NCBI GenBank assembly: GCA_004764695.1
Contig: SMSO01000031.1
Span: 1,176,600-1,240,599 of the forward strand
DNA length: 64,000 nt
Direction: 5' to 3'
From: Schizochytrium sp. TIO01
Lineage: Eukaryota > Sar > Bigyra > Thraustochytrida > Thraustochytriidae
The position numbers and the translations under genes were made by a program. Shown in pieces: positions 1 through 9,655 of this stretch. Below the pieces are notes generated by a model. That model saw nothing but the letters and a program-made list of their open reading frames with translations. It did no database searches and had not been told where the DNA came from. The number at the start of each line of letters is the position of its first letter. Position 1 is the first letter of the stretch.

Positions 1-388
1 TGCTAATGATCAAATATATTAAACCTTAGTAGTAGCTTTGGTAAATTAGATTGATATGGAGAACATCAAAAGTTGGTATAACAGTCGCTGCCCATCCATC
101 GCGCGATCCCCAATCCTTAAACCTGCGCACTTCGTTGACTCGCCGAAAGCATCGGTGACGTGACGATCTGATCGGATAGCTTTGATACTTTGTCGTCGAG
201 CCCAGGCTTAGCTACACAGGGTTGTGTTGTCCGAGCGCAGCCCACGCGTTGTTGCCATCAGCATCGCCGTTTTACCCATTGTCGCTGGTGGCTTTGTCAG
301 CCTTTGTTCTAAAGCCTTTTCGTTTGTATTTGTGCAAACCGAATAACAGATTGCAGTTGAAGGGTGAGGCTTGCAAGCGAATTTTACC
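1..388. other. Upstream region and 5' UTR of the gamma-tubulin gene
   Basis: No gene is visible here. The stretch precedes the gamma-tubulin ATG at 389 and should hold its promoter and 5' untranslated region. Short open frames on both strands show no family resemblance. Confidence 0.5.
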
Positions 389-2120
389 ATGCCCCGCGAA
401 ATCATCACGCTTCAGGTGGGCCAGTGCGGTAACCAGAGTAAGTTGGATTTTTCCCTTATGCAACTTTCAAAGCTGACATTCGGACGCAGAATGTAAACAA
501 GATCTTATAATCTATTTGTGCAGAAAGCTGTTCCATTTGTAGGGAGCTGTTAGCCACGGTCTTGAAATTATGTAGACTAACTTTACTTGTCGTTGTCTAA
601 ATTGGTTTGCTGAAAATACAGTTGCGAGTGAATTCTGGAAACAAATTACTGCTGAGCATGGCATTTCCCCTGATGGTGTCTTGCAGCCGTATGCTATGAA
701 CGGCACAGACCGGAAGGATGTCTTCTTTTACCAGGCTGATGACGACCACTATGTTCCTCGTAACTTGATGATGGATCTGGAGCCCCGTGTGGTTGCAGGT
801 ATCTTGAGCAGCAGGTAAGTAGCACATGGCGATTTCCAGGCTTTGAGTGCAAAGAAAACAATAATTAACTTGAACAACTTGGGCCTAACTTTAAAATTAT
901 GCAATTGAAACAGCTACCGCAACCTTTACAATCGTGAGAATTGCTTCATGGGTGGCGGTGAATCTGCTGGTGGCGGTGCCGGAAACAACTGGGCATCTGG
1001 TTTCGCTCAGGGTGAGCAACTTCACGAAGAGCTTATGGATATGATTGATCGTGAGGCAGACAACAGTGAAAGTTTGGAGGGTTTTGTGCTGTGCCACTCC
1101 ATTGCCGGTGGTACCGGTTCTGGCATGGGTTCCTACCTTTTGGAGAGACTGAATGACCACTTTCCGAAAAAGCTTATCCAAACTTACTCTGTTTTCCCCA
1201 ATCAGTCCCAGGAAGGGTCATCTGGTGTTGGTACCAGTGATGTTGTTGTTCAGCCATACAACTCTCTTCTATCTCTTAAGCGCTTGGCTCTTAACGCAGA
1301 CTGCGTTGTTGTGCTTGATAACACCGCATTGAACCGAATTGCCACTGAGCGGCTCAATATCACGAACCCAAGCGTATCTCAGCTTAACTCTCTTGTCAGT
1401 ACAGTCATGGCTGCTAGTACCACAACCTTGCGGTACCCGGGTTACATGAACAATGATTTGATTGGTCTTGTAGCCTCTCTTATCCCGACTCCGCGCTGCC
1501 ACTTCCTTATGTGCGGTTACACCCCACTCACCTTACAGTCCCAAACCAGCTCGGTTCGGAAGACTTCTGTGCTTGATGTCATGCGCCGTCTTTTGCAGCC
1601 TAAGAATTCGATGGTTTCAACATCCACACGCCGCGGATGCTATATTTCCATCCTTAATATTATTCAGGGTGAGATTGATGACCCAAGCCAGGTGCACAAA
1701 TCGCTTCAACGTATCCGTGAGCGTAAACTTGTAAACTTCATCCCATGGGGCCCAGCTTCGATCCAGGTTGCTCTCTCGCGTAAGTCACCTTACGTCGAAT
1801 CCCAAAATAAGGTTTCTGGTATGATGTTGGCCAACCATACTTGCATGAAAGAACTTTTTCGCCGCGCAATTCGCTCCTACGATCGCCTGCGTAAGCGCAA
1901 TGCTTTCTTGGAGAACTACCGTCAACAACCCATGTTTTCTGACAGTCTCGAAGAGTTTGACAGCGCCCGTGAGATCGTTTCAAGCCTTGCTGAAGAGTAC
2001 CACGCAAGTGAGTCCCCGGATTACGTAAACTGGGGTCAGGACCCAATTGCTCAAGCTCATGGCCTTTCTGGCCCGCAAGAAAACGAAACAACAAGTCCAG
2101 GACTGGTTGGCGCCCTTTAA
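389..2120 (+). CDS. TUBG1: Gamma-tubulin (three exons)
   Basis: Gamma-tubulin binds GTP and nucleates microtubules within the gamma-tubulin complex at centrosomes or basal bodies. I read three exons: 389-437, 622-814 and 914-2120, joined through GTAAGT donors and AG acceptors, giving 482 residues. The N-terminus [16 protein letters not shown], the tubulin signature [10 protein letters not shown], the stretch [14 protein letters not shown] and the motif [16 protein letters not shown] are specific to the gamma class rather than alpha or beta. The protein is about 30 residues longer than human gamma-tubulin. It has an insert after the motif SVFPNQ (SQEGSSGVG before [10 protein letters not shown]) and a longer C-terminal tail ending GLVGAL. 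The start has the family's invariant first residues. The family assignment is certain; the exon joins follow from frame and homology and should be exact. Confidence 0.96.
438..621 (+). other. Intron 1 of gamma-tubulin
   Basis: The intron starts GTAAGT directly after the codons for GNQ and ends at an AG before TTGCGAGTG. Splicing restores the codon for Ile and continues as ASEFWKQ. It is 184 bases long. Confidence 0.9.
815..913 (+). other. Intron 2 of gamma-tubulin
   Basis: This 99-base GTAAGT...CAG intron splits a Ser codon. The joined reading gives [14 protein letters not shown], in frame with the long third exon. Confidence 0.9.
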
Positions 2121-2817
2121 GGAACAACACAAACGTGCAATTACATACCAGCCTAGTGTAGCTGCCAGGCCCCAGGAAGAGTTTGTGGGCAGCCGTGTGA
2201 CCTGAAACCAGAAGTTTAGTCAATTGTGAAGTGCCTCAAGTCTGCCTGGTTGCTTCTATTCTAATATTCGGCTATTCTTTACGCTTGTGCGCTCCCCCAT
2301 ACCTTCAATTCATCGTGACATACATTATACTAATACTTTCTCAAAAAATTAAGCCCCCGACTGGATTCTGTGTGGGCAACGACTTGTTTTCCAATTGTTG
2401 CGAACAAGGGAAAGTGGTCTGATCTTTCTATTAGCTGCTTTCGGGAGTTTTTCTGAGAGATCCTCCGCACTTTCTAAAAGTGGCAAGCGGAGATGTTGCC
2501 CTTGTTTTTCAGAGAAAAATAAAAATATAAAAAAATCCCTTTGCTTTTGTACCTACATACTACTATTCCTCGCTTCACAATTGAGAAGACCCCCTTAACA
2601 TGTTTGCACCGAACCATCTCGATCCTTTGCACGAGTGTAGAATCAACCGCAACCTAGTCGTAGTCACAGAGTGGGTATTGCCTGCGAGCTAAGAAAAGGC
2701 GCTGCAGACACCATAAAATATTTTCATAGCTACCATGGTACGTCTTTGACGCATCAGCGAGAACGGTCCCCGGGTTTACCCTACAAGCGGTTATGGCTTG
2801 TTCGCTTTCAAAATATC
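2121..2817. other. Convergent intergenic gap (gamma-tubulin / UBX protein)
   Basis: This 697-base gap lies between two genes that end towards each other, so it should contain two 3' UTRs. It has AT-rich stretches around 2513-2535 with AATAAA-like words. I see no gene. Confidence 0.5.
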
Positions 2818-4375
2818 TTAGTCGACCCACTTCACCTTGAGGTTTGCACGAAGCAAGTTTTCATCAGCAAAGGTCCTCTCCTTCTTATCTAGAAGCGACT
2901 TTGGTGGGAATCCTCCACTTATATCGAATGGCTGTGTACTTGTCTCGGGAACCAATGAGTGAACAAGGGAGAACAGCTGGGAGATTTTCTGACTAGTAAG
3001 GAAAGAGCGAACAATCATGCGACCATCAAACAGGCGAATCCGAACTTGGGTAACTCCACTCTGCGATTTGTCAGGTTCATCTTCGAGTGGTTCGTAAGCG
3101 ATGGCCAATGCAGGCGGAGGAGTTGGCGTCGAAGGCACTGCTGCAGGTTCAGGACGCGAAACAGCAGGGGAGAGCATGCTTTGCGAAGCCGGGGGAGTAG
3201 AAGATGAGCCCGGTGCAGGTGGAGGGGTGACACGAGCAGTTGGCTCCATCTGATGGGAGCTAAGAAAAGAATCTGCCTTCTCAATGAACATGAACTGCAG
3301 ATCATTTGGGTCCTTTTCGGCAGCACGTGTGTGAAGCTTCAAGGTCGAAACAAGCTCGCCTGTGCGAGGATCAATAATACCAACATGAGGGAATGTCTCT
3401 GGTTTGTACAAACGGATGTAGTTCTGAGCAACTGAATCGTTAAATTCTCGCTGGAAAAAGATGAAGGATTCACGAACTAAGCTCTTGATAACGTCAGCAC
3501 GCCAAAGATCTCGGTTGAGAACATATGAGAAGAACTCTCCGTCCTTTTGGATGTTAACCAGGAGCCATTTCTTTTGGGAGTGTGCTGCTGTGCGCGCTGC
3601 TTCGAAGTCTCCAGGAAACATGAGCTCGCGTGGAGGTTCGAAAATGGTCTGCAAGTTAGCATTACGACTCGTGTTGTCCTCATTCTCGTAGTCCATGTAG
3701 TTGCTTTCGTCCTTATCATCATCATCAGCATCGCCGTACATATTACTCTGCTGAATGGGGCCGCGCGGCATTGACTGTACAGGCACAGATGTGTTTCCAA
3801 GTCCATCACGAGCCCGGGCTTCCATTTCGCGGGCCTCCTGTTCGAAGTTGCGGAACGCAACCTGGCCTGGCGTACCATATGTCAGATTTGGATCCATGCC
3901 GAACAGAAATCCTGGATTGTGACTCTGGTCGAACAACCTTCCCGTGGTGCGAGCGATCGGAGCGCGAACATCATCCTCCGCGTCAGCTGGTGCGGAGGGG
4001 CCTTGTGCCTCCGCAATGGCCCTGGCTGTAAGTTCATCCACACCTTGCGATTCCATAATGCTGCGAACTTGTGCCTCCATCATTTGCGGACCCCCCTGTG
4101 CCTGAGGAAGTTGAACTTTGCTGAGCGCCTGATACCGAGGATGTCGCTGCTGCCGACGATGATGACGAAGATGAGGTTGCAGCAACCGGAGATGTAGCCA
4201 TGGCAGCGGATGCAGCCATAGCAGCATTGGTGCGTGAATTTCCACCATCGAAAAATAAGCTTACAGCCTCTTCGATTTGCCAACCGCTCGCCTCGAGGTA
4301 TGAGGTTGCCACCAACTCATCCTCCATGCTAGTGGTTTCCTGAAAGCTCTTGATGAGTGCTGCATGGTTCGACAT
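2818..4375 (-). CDS. UBA-UAS-UBX domain protein, Cdc48/p97 cofactor (UBXN7/Ubx5 type), frame broken once
   Basis: Proteins of this type link ubiquitylated substrates to the AAA ATPase Cdc48/p97. The N-terminus, starting at the ATG at 4375, reads as a UBA-like helix bundle (LIKSFQETTSMEDELVATSY ... EEAVSLFFDG). After a Ser/Ala linker comes a thioredoxin-like UAS domain (PRELMFPGDFEAARTAAHSQ ... KPETFPHVGIIDPRTGE) and then a C-terminal UBX domain (VTQVRIRLFDGRMIVRSFLT ... FADENLLRANLKVKWVD). The domain order matches UBXN7. The UBA part and the UAS-UBX part lie in two different frames that change between about 4080 and 4190, near a run of six G on the minus strand (4091-4096). Dropping one base there, or splicing a 34-base GT...AG segment just upstream, joins them. 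A sequencing indel is the simplest explanation. The function call is firm, but the exact protein near residue 95 is not. Confidence 0.85.
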
Positions 4376-5491
4376 CTTGAATTGGTCTCACCGATCTAGT
4401 GTGAATTTCGAGAACAGAACAGAAGGCAAATCGACACACACACAGTTAGATGGTGCACAAGAAGGTTTCAACAAAGTGCGATCGCCCAAACGCGGAGATG
4501 TGCGAGCCGAGCAAAGTATTTCCCGCGTCGTTAGGAAGAAGAACGAGAAAGATCTTTCGCCTCTCCCCGATTAAGGCTGGAGAAAGCTTCGCAGACACGC
4601 GGACGTACACACTGAAGGAATAAGAATGGCCAAGCCGCCTTAGAATGTCTCTTTGAAGGACCTCGAGCGGCAGAACGGTGACGGGAGTCTTGGTTTGGCA
4701 CCTGATCAGGTGTATCTGTTTGTATGTTGATGCTTCGCTTCATCATCACAGTCCCGGAATTCCGATCTGGCCCATTTTTTAAAAAGCCGGAATTCCGTGA
4801 ATAAATAAAGCTATCCGTTACAAGTGCCGCAAAGGTTCTCTGGGTAATCTAAATCAACCTGGCTCACAAAAGCACGTGCCGCGGCATATAAGAGGAGACT
4901 CAATAAAATAATCCTGGCAATGGAGTTTCGTTAATTTCTCCAATTGGATCTCGATTGTCCTGCAGAATTGTAGCAGTTTTTAGTCTGCTCTAAACGTTTC
5001 TTTCGTGGATCAAATCATAGTAGCACATGCAAATAATACTTGTAGTGTAGAAGACAGAGCTCTTTGCTATTGTAGACCAATTGCGTATTTTAAAGTTACA
5101 CGATGCTTGAGGTTTTGCAAATACTTACAACTTATGTTAGGACATATGCTCACACGAAAGGATAAATCAAGTGGAAGGCAGAGGAATGCACACAAAGAAA
5201 CGTGTTGATTGTATGATCTAGATTTGGGCCTGTTTATTAGGTTTTATGTTATTCCCTTAGATTGCACAAGGGAAAAAACTCCGCGCCCTAAGTGTGGCCA
5301 GCTGCATATTTCGTTGCTTTCTTCTTAGTACACAATAGGCAATAGGCTTAGTGTACATTTGCTACATTCCCAATCTGGTTGCAAAATATTAGAAAAGTAA
5401 ACACCGAATTTTGGCACTTCACATGGTAACTTATGCTCATGCATGCTGACCGTGAAGGCAAAGCACCCTTGTGAATTGTGGTAGCGCAAAA
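4376..5491. other. Divergent intergenic region between UBX gene and small unknown gene
   Basis: This 1.1-kb divergent gap should carry two promoters. It contains a pair of identical 10-base palindromes at 4755-4797, listed separately. No gene is supported in it. Confidence 0.5.
4755..4797. promoter_or_regulatory. Two copies of the palindrome CGGAATTCCG
   Basis: The perfect 10-base palindrome CGGAATTCCG occurs at 4755-4764 and again at 4788-4797, 33 bases apart (about three helical turns). The pair could be two binding sites for a dimeric factor, or the arms of a hairpin. It lies about 380 bases upstream of the UBX gene start. The function is inference only. Confidence 0.35.
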
Positions 5492-6277
5492 ATGAAGCGC
5501 AAGCGTTCGATTGATGTAGAATACCGCAATAGGTTTGAGCAGCCTGAGGGCTACCCAGCTGCAAGCGCCTGGAAAGGGCGCGAGGAGTTAGCTCGATTCG
5601 ATCCTGTCGTGATGGCAGAAAGCAGGACCATAGAGCTCATTAAAAAACGCGAAAAGATCTTAGCACGATGTAAGGAGTGTGGACCTCGGGATGAAGTTCG
5701 ATTTAAATATGCCATGGCTTTGAGAAAAGCCTCAGAGGATGTTTTTGCTGCGATTAAGTTATGGCAACAAGTGCGCTTTGCTGGTGGCGACTTAGATTTT
5801 GCTTGGAACGGGTTTTCATCGTATGGTGCGAAAATCTACGATGATGCTCAGCAGCTTAGCAAAAATTGGTCGGTTTCAGAGTCTAATTTTATTTCTCGAG
5901 AGCAGCGCATGCGATTTATGGCCAAGATCGCCACAAGTTCTCTTGTAGCAGAACAGACTTCATCTTTACCAGGTAGTCGTTACGTATATGCAATGAAGAG
6001 GTCGAGGAGCCTACCTAGTTTGGCGGGGGCTTCAACCCAGGGTAAGAATCAAGCTCAGAATGCCTCGGGGGCATCTTATGCAAATTTCATTCTCGCAGTT
6101 GGAAGGATTGAACTAGATCCCCCATCCCCATCAGAACATTTTCAAGCCTCCTGGGCCGATGACAAGAGACAAGATCAAAAAAAGCTATTGACTAGTTCAA
6201 GCCTCTTCAAAAAGGTACCTCTGGAGGAGCTCGTTAGCGCCAGATCTATGTCTTTATACTCTTTAAATCATGCATGA
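5492..6277 (+). CDS. Hypothetical protein, 261 residues
   Basis: I do not recognise this protein. The longer frame opens at 5471 with GTG, so I start at the first ATG, 5492, giving a basic start MKRKRSIDVEYRN. Residues about 45 to 110 look helical and resemble a short TPR-like hairpin (VRFKYAMALRKASEDVFAAI, then KLWQQV). That weakly recalls the fission factor Fis1, but there is no C-terminal membrane anchor, so I would not name it so. The second half is polar and Ser-rich (SRSLPSLAGA) and probably disordered. It stands alone, divergent from the UBX gene and converging with the CIA30 gene. Amino-acid composition and frame length support a real gene. Confidence 0.6.
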   Translation: MKRKRSIDVEYRNRFEQPEGYPAASAWKGREELARFDPVVMAESRTIELIKKREKILARCKECGPRDEVRFKYAMALRKASEDVFAAIKLWQQVRFAGGDLDFAWNGFSSYGAKIYDDAQQLSKNWSVSESNFISREQRMRFMAKIATSSLVAEQTSSLPGSRYVYAMKRSRSLPSLAGASTQGKNQAQNASGASYANFILAVGRIELDPPSPSEHFQASWADDKRQDQKKLLTSSSLFKKVPLEELVSARSMSLYSLNHA

Positions 6278-6665
6278 CAAAGTTGTCGGAGAGTGGATGA
6301 AAAGAATCATTGCATGATAAATTCTGCAGCATGGAAGCGCTTGGGACGCGCACACAAATTATGCTTCACTTATTTAAAGATGGCCAGGAAAGCATTTCAA
6401 AAGTAAATACTGGTAAAAGTCATTCCACATCTCGTAGGAAAATGCCGTTGTTATACGCTTGCTCAAAGACGCAACGCACACTTGGGTTAATTTGTACTCG
6501 TCAAAGTGGTGCATTGTATACAGGGCGCTACTGTCAAACCTTAAACCTTGGAGCTTTGCAACCAAAAACATGTAGACTATACTTTAAAGAAATGTTTTTT
6601 TAAAATTATCAGAAGAGAGAGCTAAAGATACAGGATTTTATGCACTAACAGTCAGCATTGAAGCC
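6278..6665. other. Convergent intergenic gap (unknown protein / CIA30)
   Basis: This short 3'-3' gap has no feature I can support. An open frame at 6310-6603 has neither family resemblance nor a clear start context. Confidence 0.4.
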
Positions 6666-7352
6666 CTAGAAAGATGTAGTAGTGGTGGAGGGCTTGAGAT
6701 TTTGAGTGCGTCCCCGAATAAGCTCTTCACTGTCTTCATCCCAACTGATGATGGCCTTAGCACTCTGAATCTCGAGATGGAAATCACCCTCAAAGTCACT
6801 CGCTGAGAAGCCAAGTGCGTCGATGATACGGTAGTCGAAGCTCCGCTGGTCTTGCTTCACCAGACCCCTGCCCATAAGCAAAAAGTTGTCGAAGGGGAGG
6901 ATGGCATCAAACCACTCACCGTGCATGGCTGGATTCTCTTGCATAAGGAAGCCTTGGTAAAGGTCATCCGGAATGATGCTGTCTGGCTTCACATTGACGG
7001 TATATTTGCTCTTGTCGAGTTTGATGCGCAGGCACAGCGCATCAAAGTCTGTCACGTCTCGAACTGCGTCTGGCATGACCAGCTGGACAGCTGCAAAGCC
7101 ACTCCGGGAGGTGCCCCTGGGCACGTACTGTGAAACACTGCCCTTGAAGATGGCTTTCCCGCCTTCTTCTTCCGAGCTCTCGAAGGTACACGTAGACTTG
7201 CCTCCCATAACCTCATCGCTCCACACCCGCCATTTGCCCTCGTCCACTTCAGCCCGATCCTCAGGCGCACGGAAATCGAAAAGCGTCATTTCCCGCACGC
7301 GATCCAATCCCAACGTGCGAGCAGCTCTCGCTCTCGACCACGCAAGCTTCAT
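6666..7352 (-). CDS. NDUFAF1: CIA30 / NDUFAF1-type complex I assembly factor
   Basis: CIA30 proteins form a jelly-roll, carbohydrate-binding-like fold. NDUFAF1 helps assemble mitochondrial respiratory complex I, and related plant and bacterial proteins have other roles. Here the 228-residue protein has the family hallmarks in order: FDF near residue 25, then WRVWSDEVMGGKSTCTFE, then GSVSQYVPRGTSRSGFAAV, DFDALCLRIKLD, and a C-terminal SAKAIISWDE. The first 20 residues (MKLAWSRARAARTLGLDRVR) are basic, Arg/Ala-rich and lack acidic residues until the end, which suits a mitochondrial presequence. The start is an ATG with that presequence directly behind it. It is shorter than animal NDUFAF1 (over 300 residues) and consists of little more than the CIA30 domain. 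The family is clear, but the complex I role is inferred. Confidence 0.85.
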   Translation of the reverse strand: MKLAWSRARAARTLGLDRVREMTLFDFRAPEDRAEVDEGKWRVWSDEVMGGKSTCTFESSEEEGGKAIFKGSVSQYVPRGTSRSGFAAVQLVMPDAVRDVTDFDALCLRIKLDKSKYTVNVKPDSIIPDDLYQGFLMQENPAMHGEWFDAILPFDNFLLMGRGLVKQDQRSFDYRIIDALGFSASDFEGDFHLEIQSAKAIISWDEDSEELIRGRTQNLKPSTTTTSF

Positions 7353-8356
7353 TCTTGAAGCAATTCAATAGCACTGGCACAACCACGCACGTCTCTGTTG
7401 CTTGGTTTGCCTTGATACGCTCCAGGCGCTTTGGTTTGCTCTTAGTGTGCTGCTTATCTATTTTGCTTCTTATTTGCTTCTTATCTCTTCTTGGCCAATT
7501 CGTGGTTTTTCATGCTTTTCAGCTTTCCAATCACTTCTCGCTTCTTTGAGATTGCAGAACCGGAAATCAGCGCTTGGCCGATTCGAGGCACCGAAAATCG
7601 GAGGCTTAAATTGCAGACAAACGCAAGCCGTCTCCAGCTGGTGTTCCCAGCAGCATCTGGTCCTGGCACTCGAAAAGCCTCGTAGACTTTTGCCTGCAGG
7701 CCAACAAAAACTCATGGCAAACTAAAAGTTGGCAAATTCAGGAATCGCAAATTCGCAAATTGGTTAAAAAACTCAAGCAACAGGCGGGGAATTGCCGTCG
7801 TGCTTTGGCAAATACTCCTACCCAGGCAAACCAGAGCAGACGTCAAAGCCCACCATGACGAGCTTAGCTCTGGCCCAGCCTCAGCTCTCCAGCTTTGCAA
7901 AGAGTCCCTCCTTTTTCGCAGCAGAGCTCGCAAAAGACAATGGAGACAGCAATTCTATGGCACCCGCACACCTATGAGAGCGATCAGAACAAACCACGAC
8001 GCACGGAGCTCAGGCAACGTGGCGATTCACGGTCTGCAGATCGTGTTGAAGAGCACGATAACCACGATAATGACATGGCGACGGTGGCGATGATGGACTC
8101 GAATGATACAGTCAGTACCTATTGGGCACCACGACGTGGTCCTATAAATCATATGGAGTGTTAAAGGGGCGCGTGCTTGGGCTCCTGAGCGACAGTTGTC
8201 GCCTCGAATCCATGCCGGTGCCACGACTCCAACGCCCAGAGTCTCTTCGACAGGAGAAGACACCGGGTACGACCTTCCTTGGCCGAAGGAGCTGCTCGAA
8301 ATTGGCTTTGGATGCGAAGAGCTCGCAAACGGACTCTAAGTTGGCCAGGTTCTTTC

Positions 8357-8435
8357 CATTCATTCATTCATTCATTCATTTATTCATTCATTTATTCATT
8401 CATTTATTCATTCATTCATTCATTTATTCATTCAT
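8357..8435. repeat. ATTC/ATTT tetranucleotide microsatellite
   Basis: About 79 bases are built almost only from CATT and TATT tetramers in a patterned alternation (runs of CATT broken by single TATT units). It lies in an intergenic region. Confidence 0.95.
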
Positions 8436-9536
8436 CGTTTATCAATGACTGTTTGAGAAGAAAGAAAGTGCACTATATAACTAATATAAACTGTACTCAT
8501 CGTCTGCAAAAACTGACTAGTGAAAAATGTTGAAAGCCAGGACCCGAAACACCAAATTTTTATGAGACAAACTAAGTTTGATTGAAAACAAAGCCAACCA
8601 ACCGACAGCAAAGACAAAAGCTACCAAGGAAGCTTATCAGGAGGTCATTCGGCCCAAACCTTGAGCAAGCTCTCGCCAGACGATTCTTGTTGGGGCTTCG
8701 AGGTCGCATCGCACCCCAATTGCCGATTTATGATAATTAGTTATTTAAAGTTATTTATTTATTCAAAGTTTTTTAATTTCAAGTTATTTACTATTTTGCG
8801 TTATGAAAAAGTAAATGAAACCATAGGCCCTTACAATACCAACACAAAAACAGCAGCGAAGAGACTACCTTTGATTCGCAGCAAACGAATAGAATTGAAT
8901 GAGCGAATTGAGGCGTGGAGGAACCCGCTAGGTAGTATTCCTTCTCCATCTTTCATGAAGAGACCATAAGCAAAACCATCTCGATAACCACCATCAGGTA
9001 AGGATGCTGATCTGAAATGCGTAGGTACCTGCATTCACGTGTGCCTAATAAGAACAGAACAACTTCTTCCGCAAATCGTTCAAGTTTCGACAGTTTATCC
9101 TCAGGTACAGTAATAGGTATTTGTAGAACCTAGCACAGCAGAGACTTGGATCATAGTGTTCATTTCATTTTCAACAGCCACAACTTAAGAAAGGTGCCGC
9201 ATTTCCTCTCTCCATGGCCACAGCACAAATGCGCAGGTGATCAGGCGTCCACAGAGAAAGGCGAACTCAGGAAACTGAAACCCAATTGAAGCATCGGTAA
9301 ACAGCACGAGAAGCGGAGCCATGACAGCCTCTTGAAGTTTCAAGTTTCAACAAACCTTGTTTGTTTACAGGAAAAGGAATTTGCCTCGCTAGGCGGCTAA
9401 TAGTAAATAGTACTAGTGTTTCTTTTGTTAAAGTTAAAAAAATATATATATAATTCTAAATTTGTAGCTTTAAAAAAAGTATGGTTATTGAAATTATACG
9501 GATAAAGTGAATTTAAAAAATTGTTATTTTGTTTTG

Positions 9537-9550
9537 ATCATGATCATGAT
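9537..9550. promoter_or_regulatory. 14-base palindrome ATCATGATCATGAT
   Basis: This perfect palindrome lies about 105 bases upstream of the ATG at 9656, inside an AT-rich stretch. It could be a dimer-binding site in the promoter of the Ser-rich gene. No function is shown. Confidence 0.25.
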
Positions 9551-9655
9551 AAACAACTTCTAAAAAAGAAATGAATTGAAAAACAATCAAAGCGAGAAAG
9601 AAATCCCACGCGACGGCACTCTGAATAGACAATCCTTCAACCGCTGCGGCCCAGC

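Larger units (their letters stand above)
7353..9655. other. Divergent intergenic region, 2.3 kb, between CIA30 and Ser-rich protein genes
   Basis: No gene is supported here. The region holds an ATTC/ATTT repeat at 8357-8435 and an AT-rich stretch at about 8720-8830 and 9400-9560. A 14-base palindrome lies at 9537-9550. It should contain the promoters of both flanking genes. Confidence 0.5.

Noticed and set aside
6310-6603. 97-residue frame after the small unknown gene
   Set aside because: No family resemblance, it lies in a convergent gap, and its composition is like non-coding DNA.
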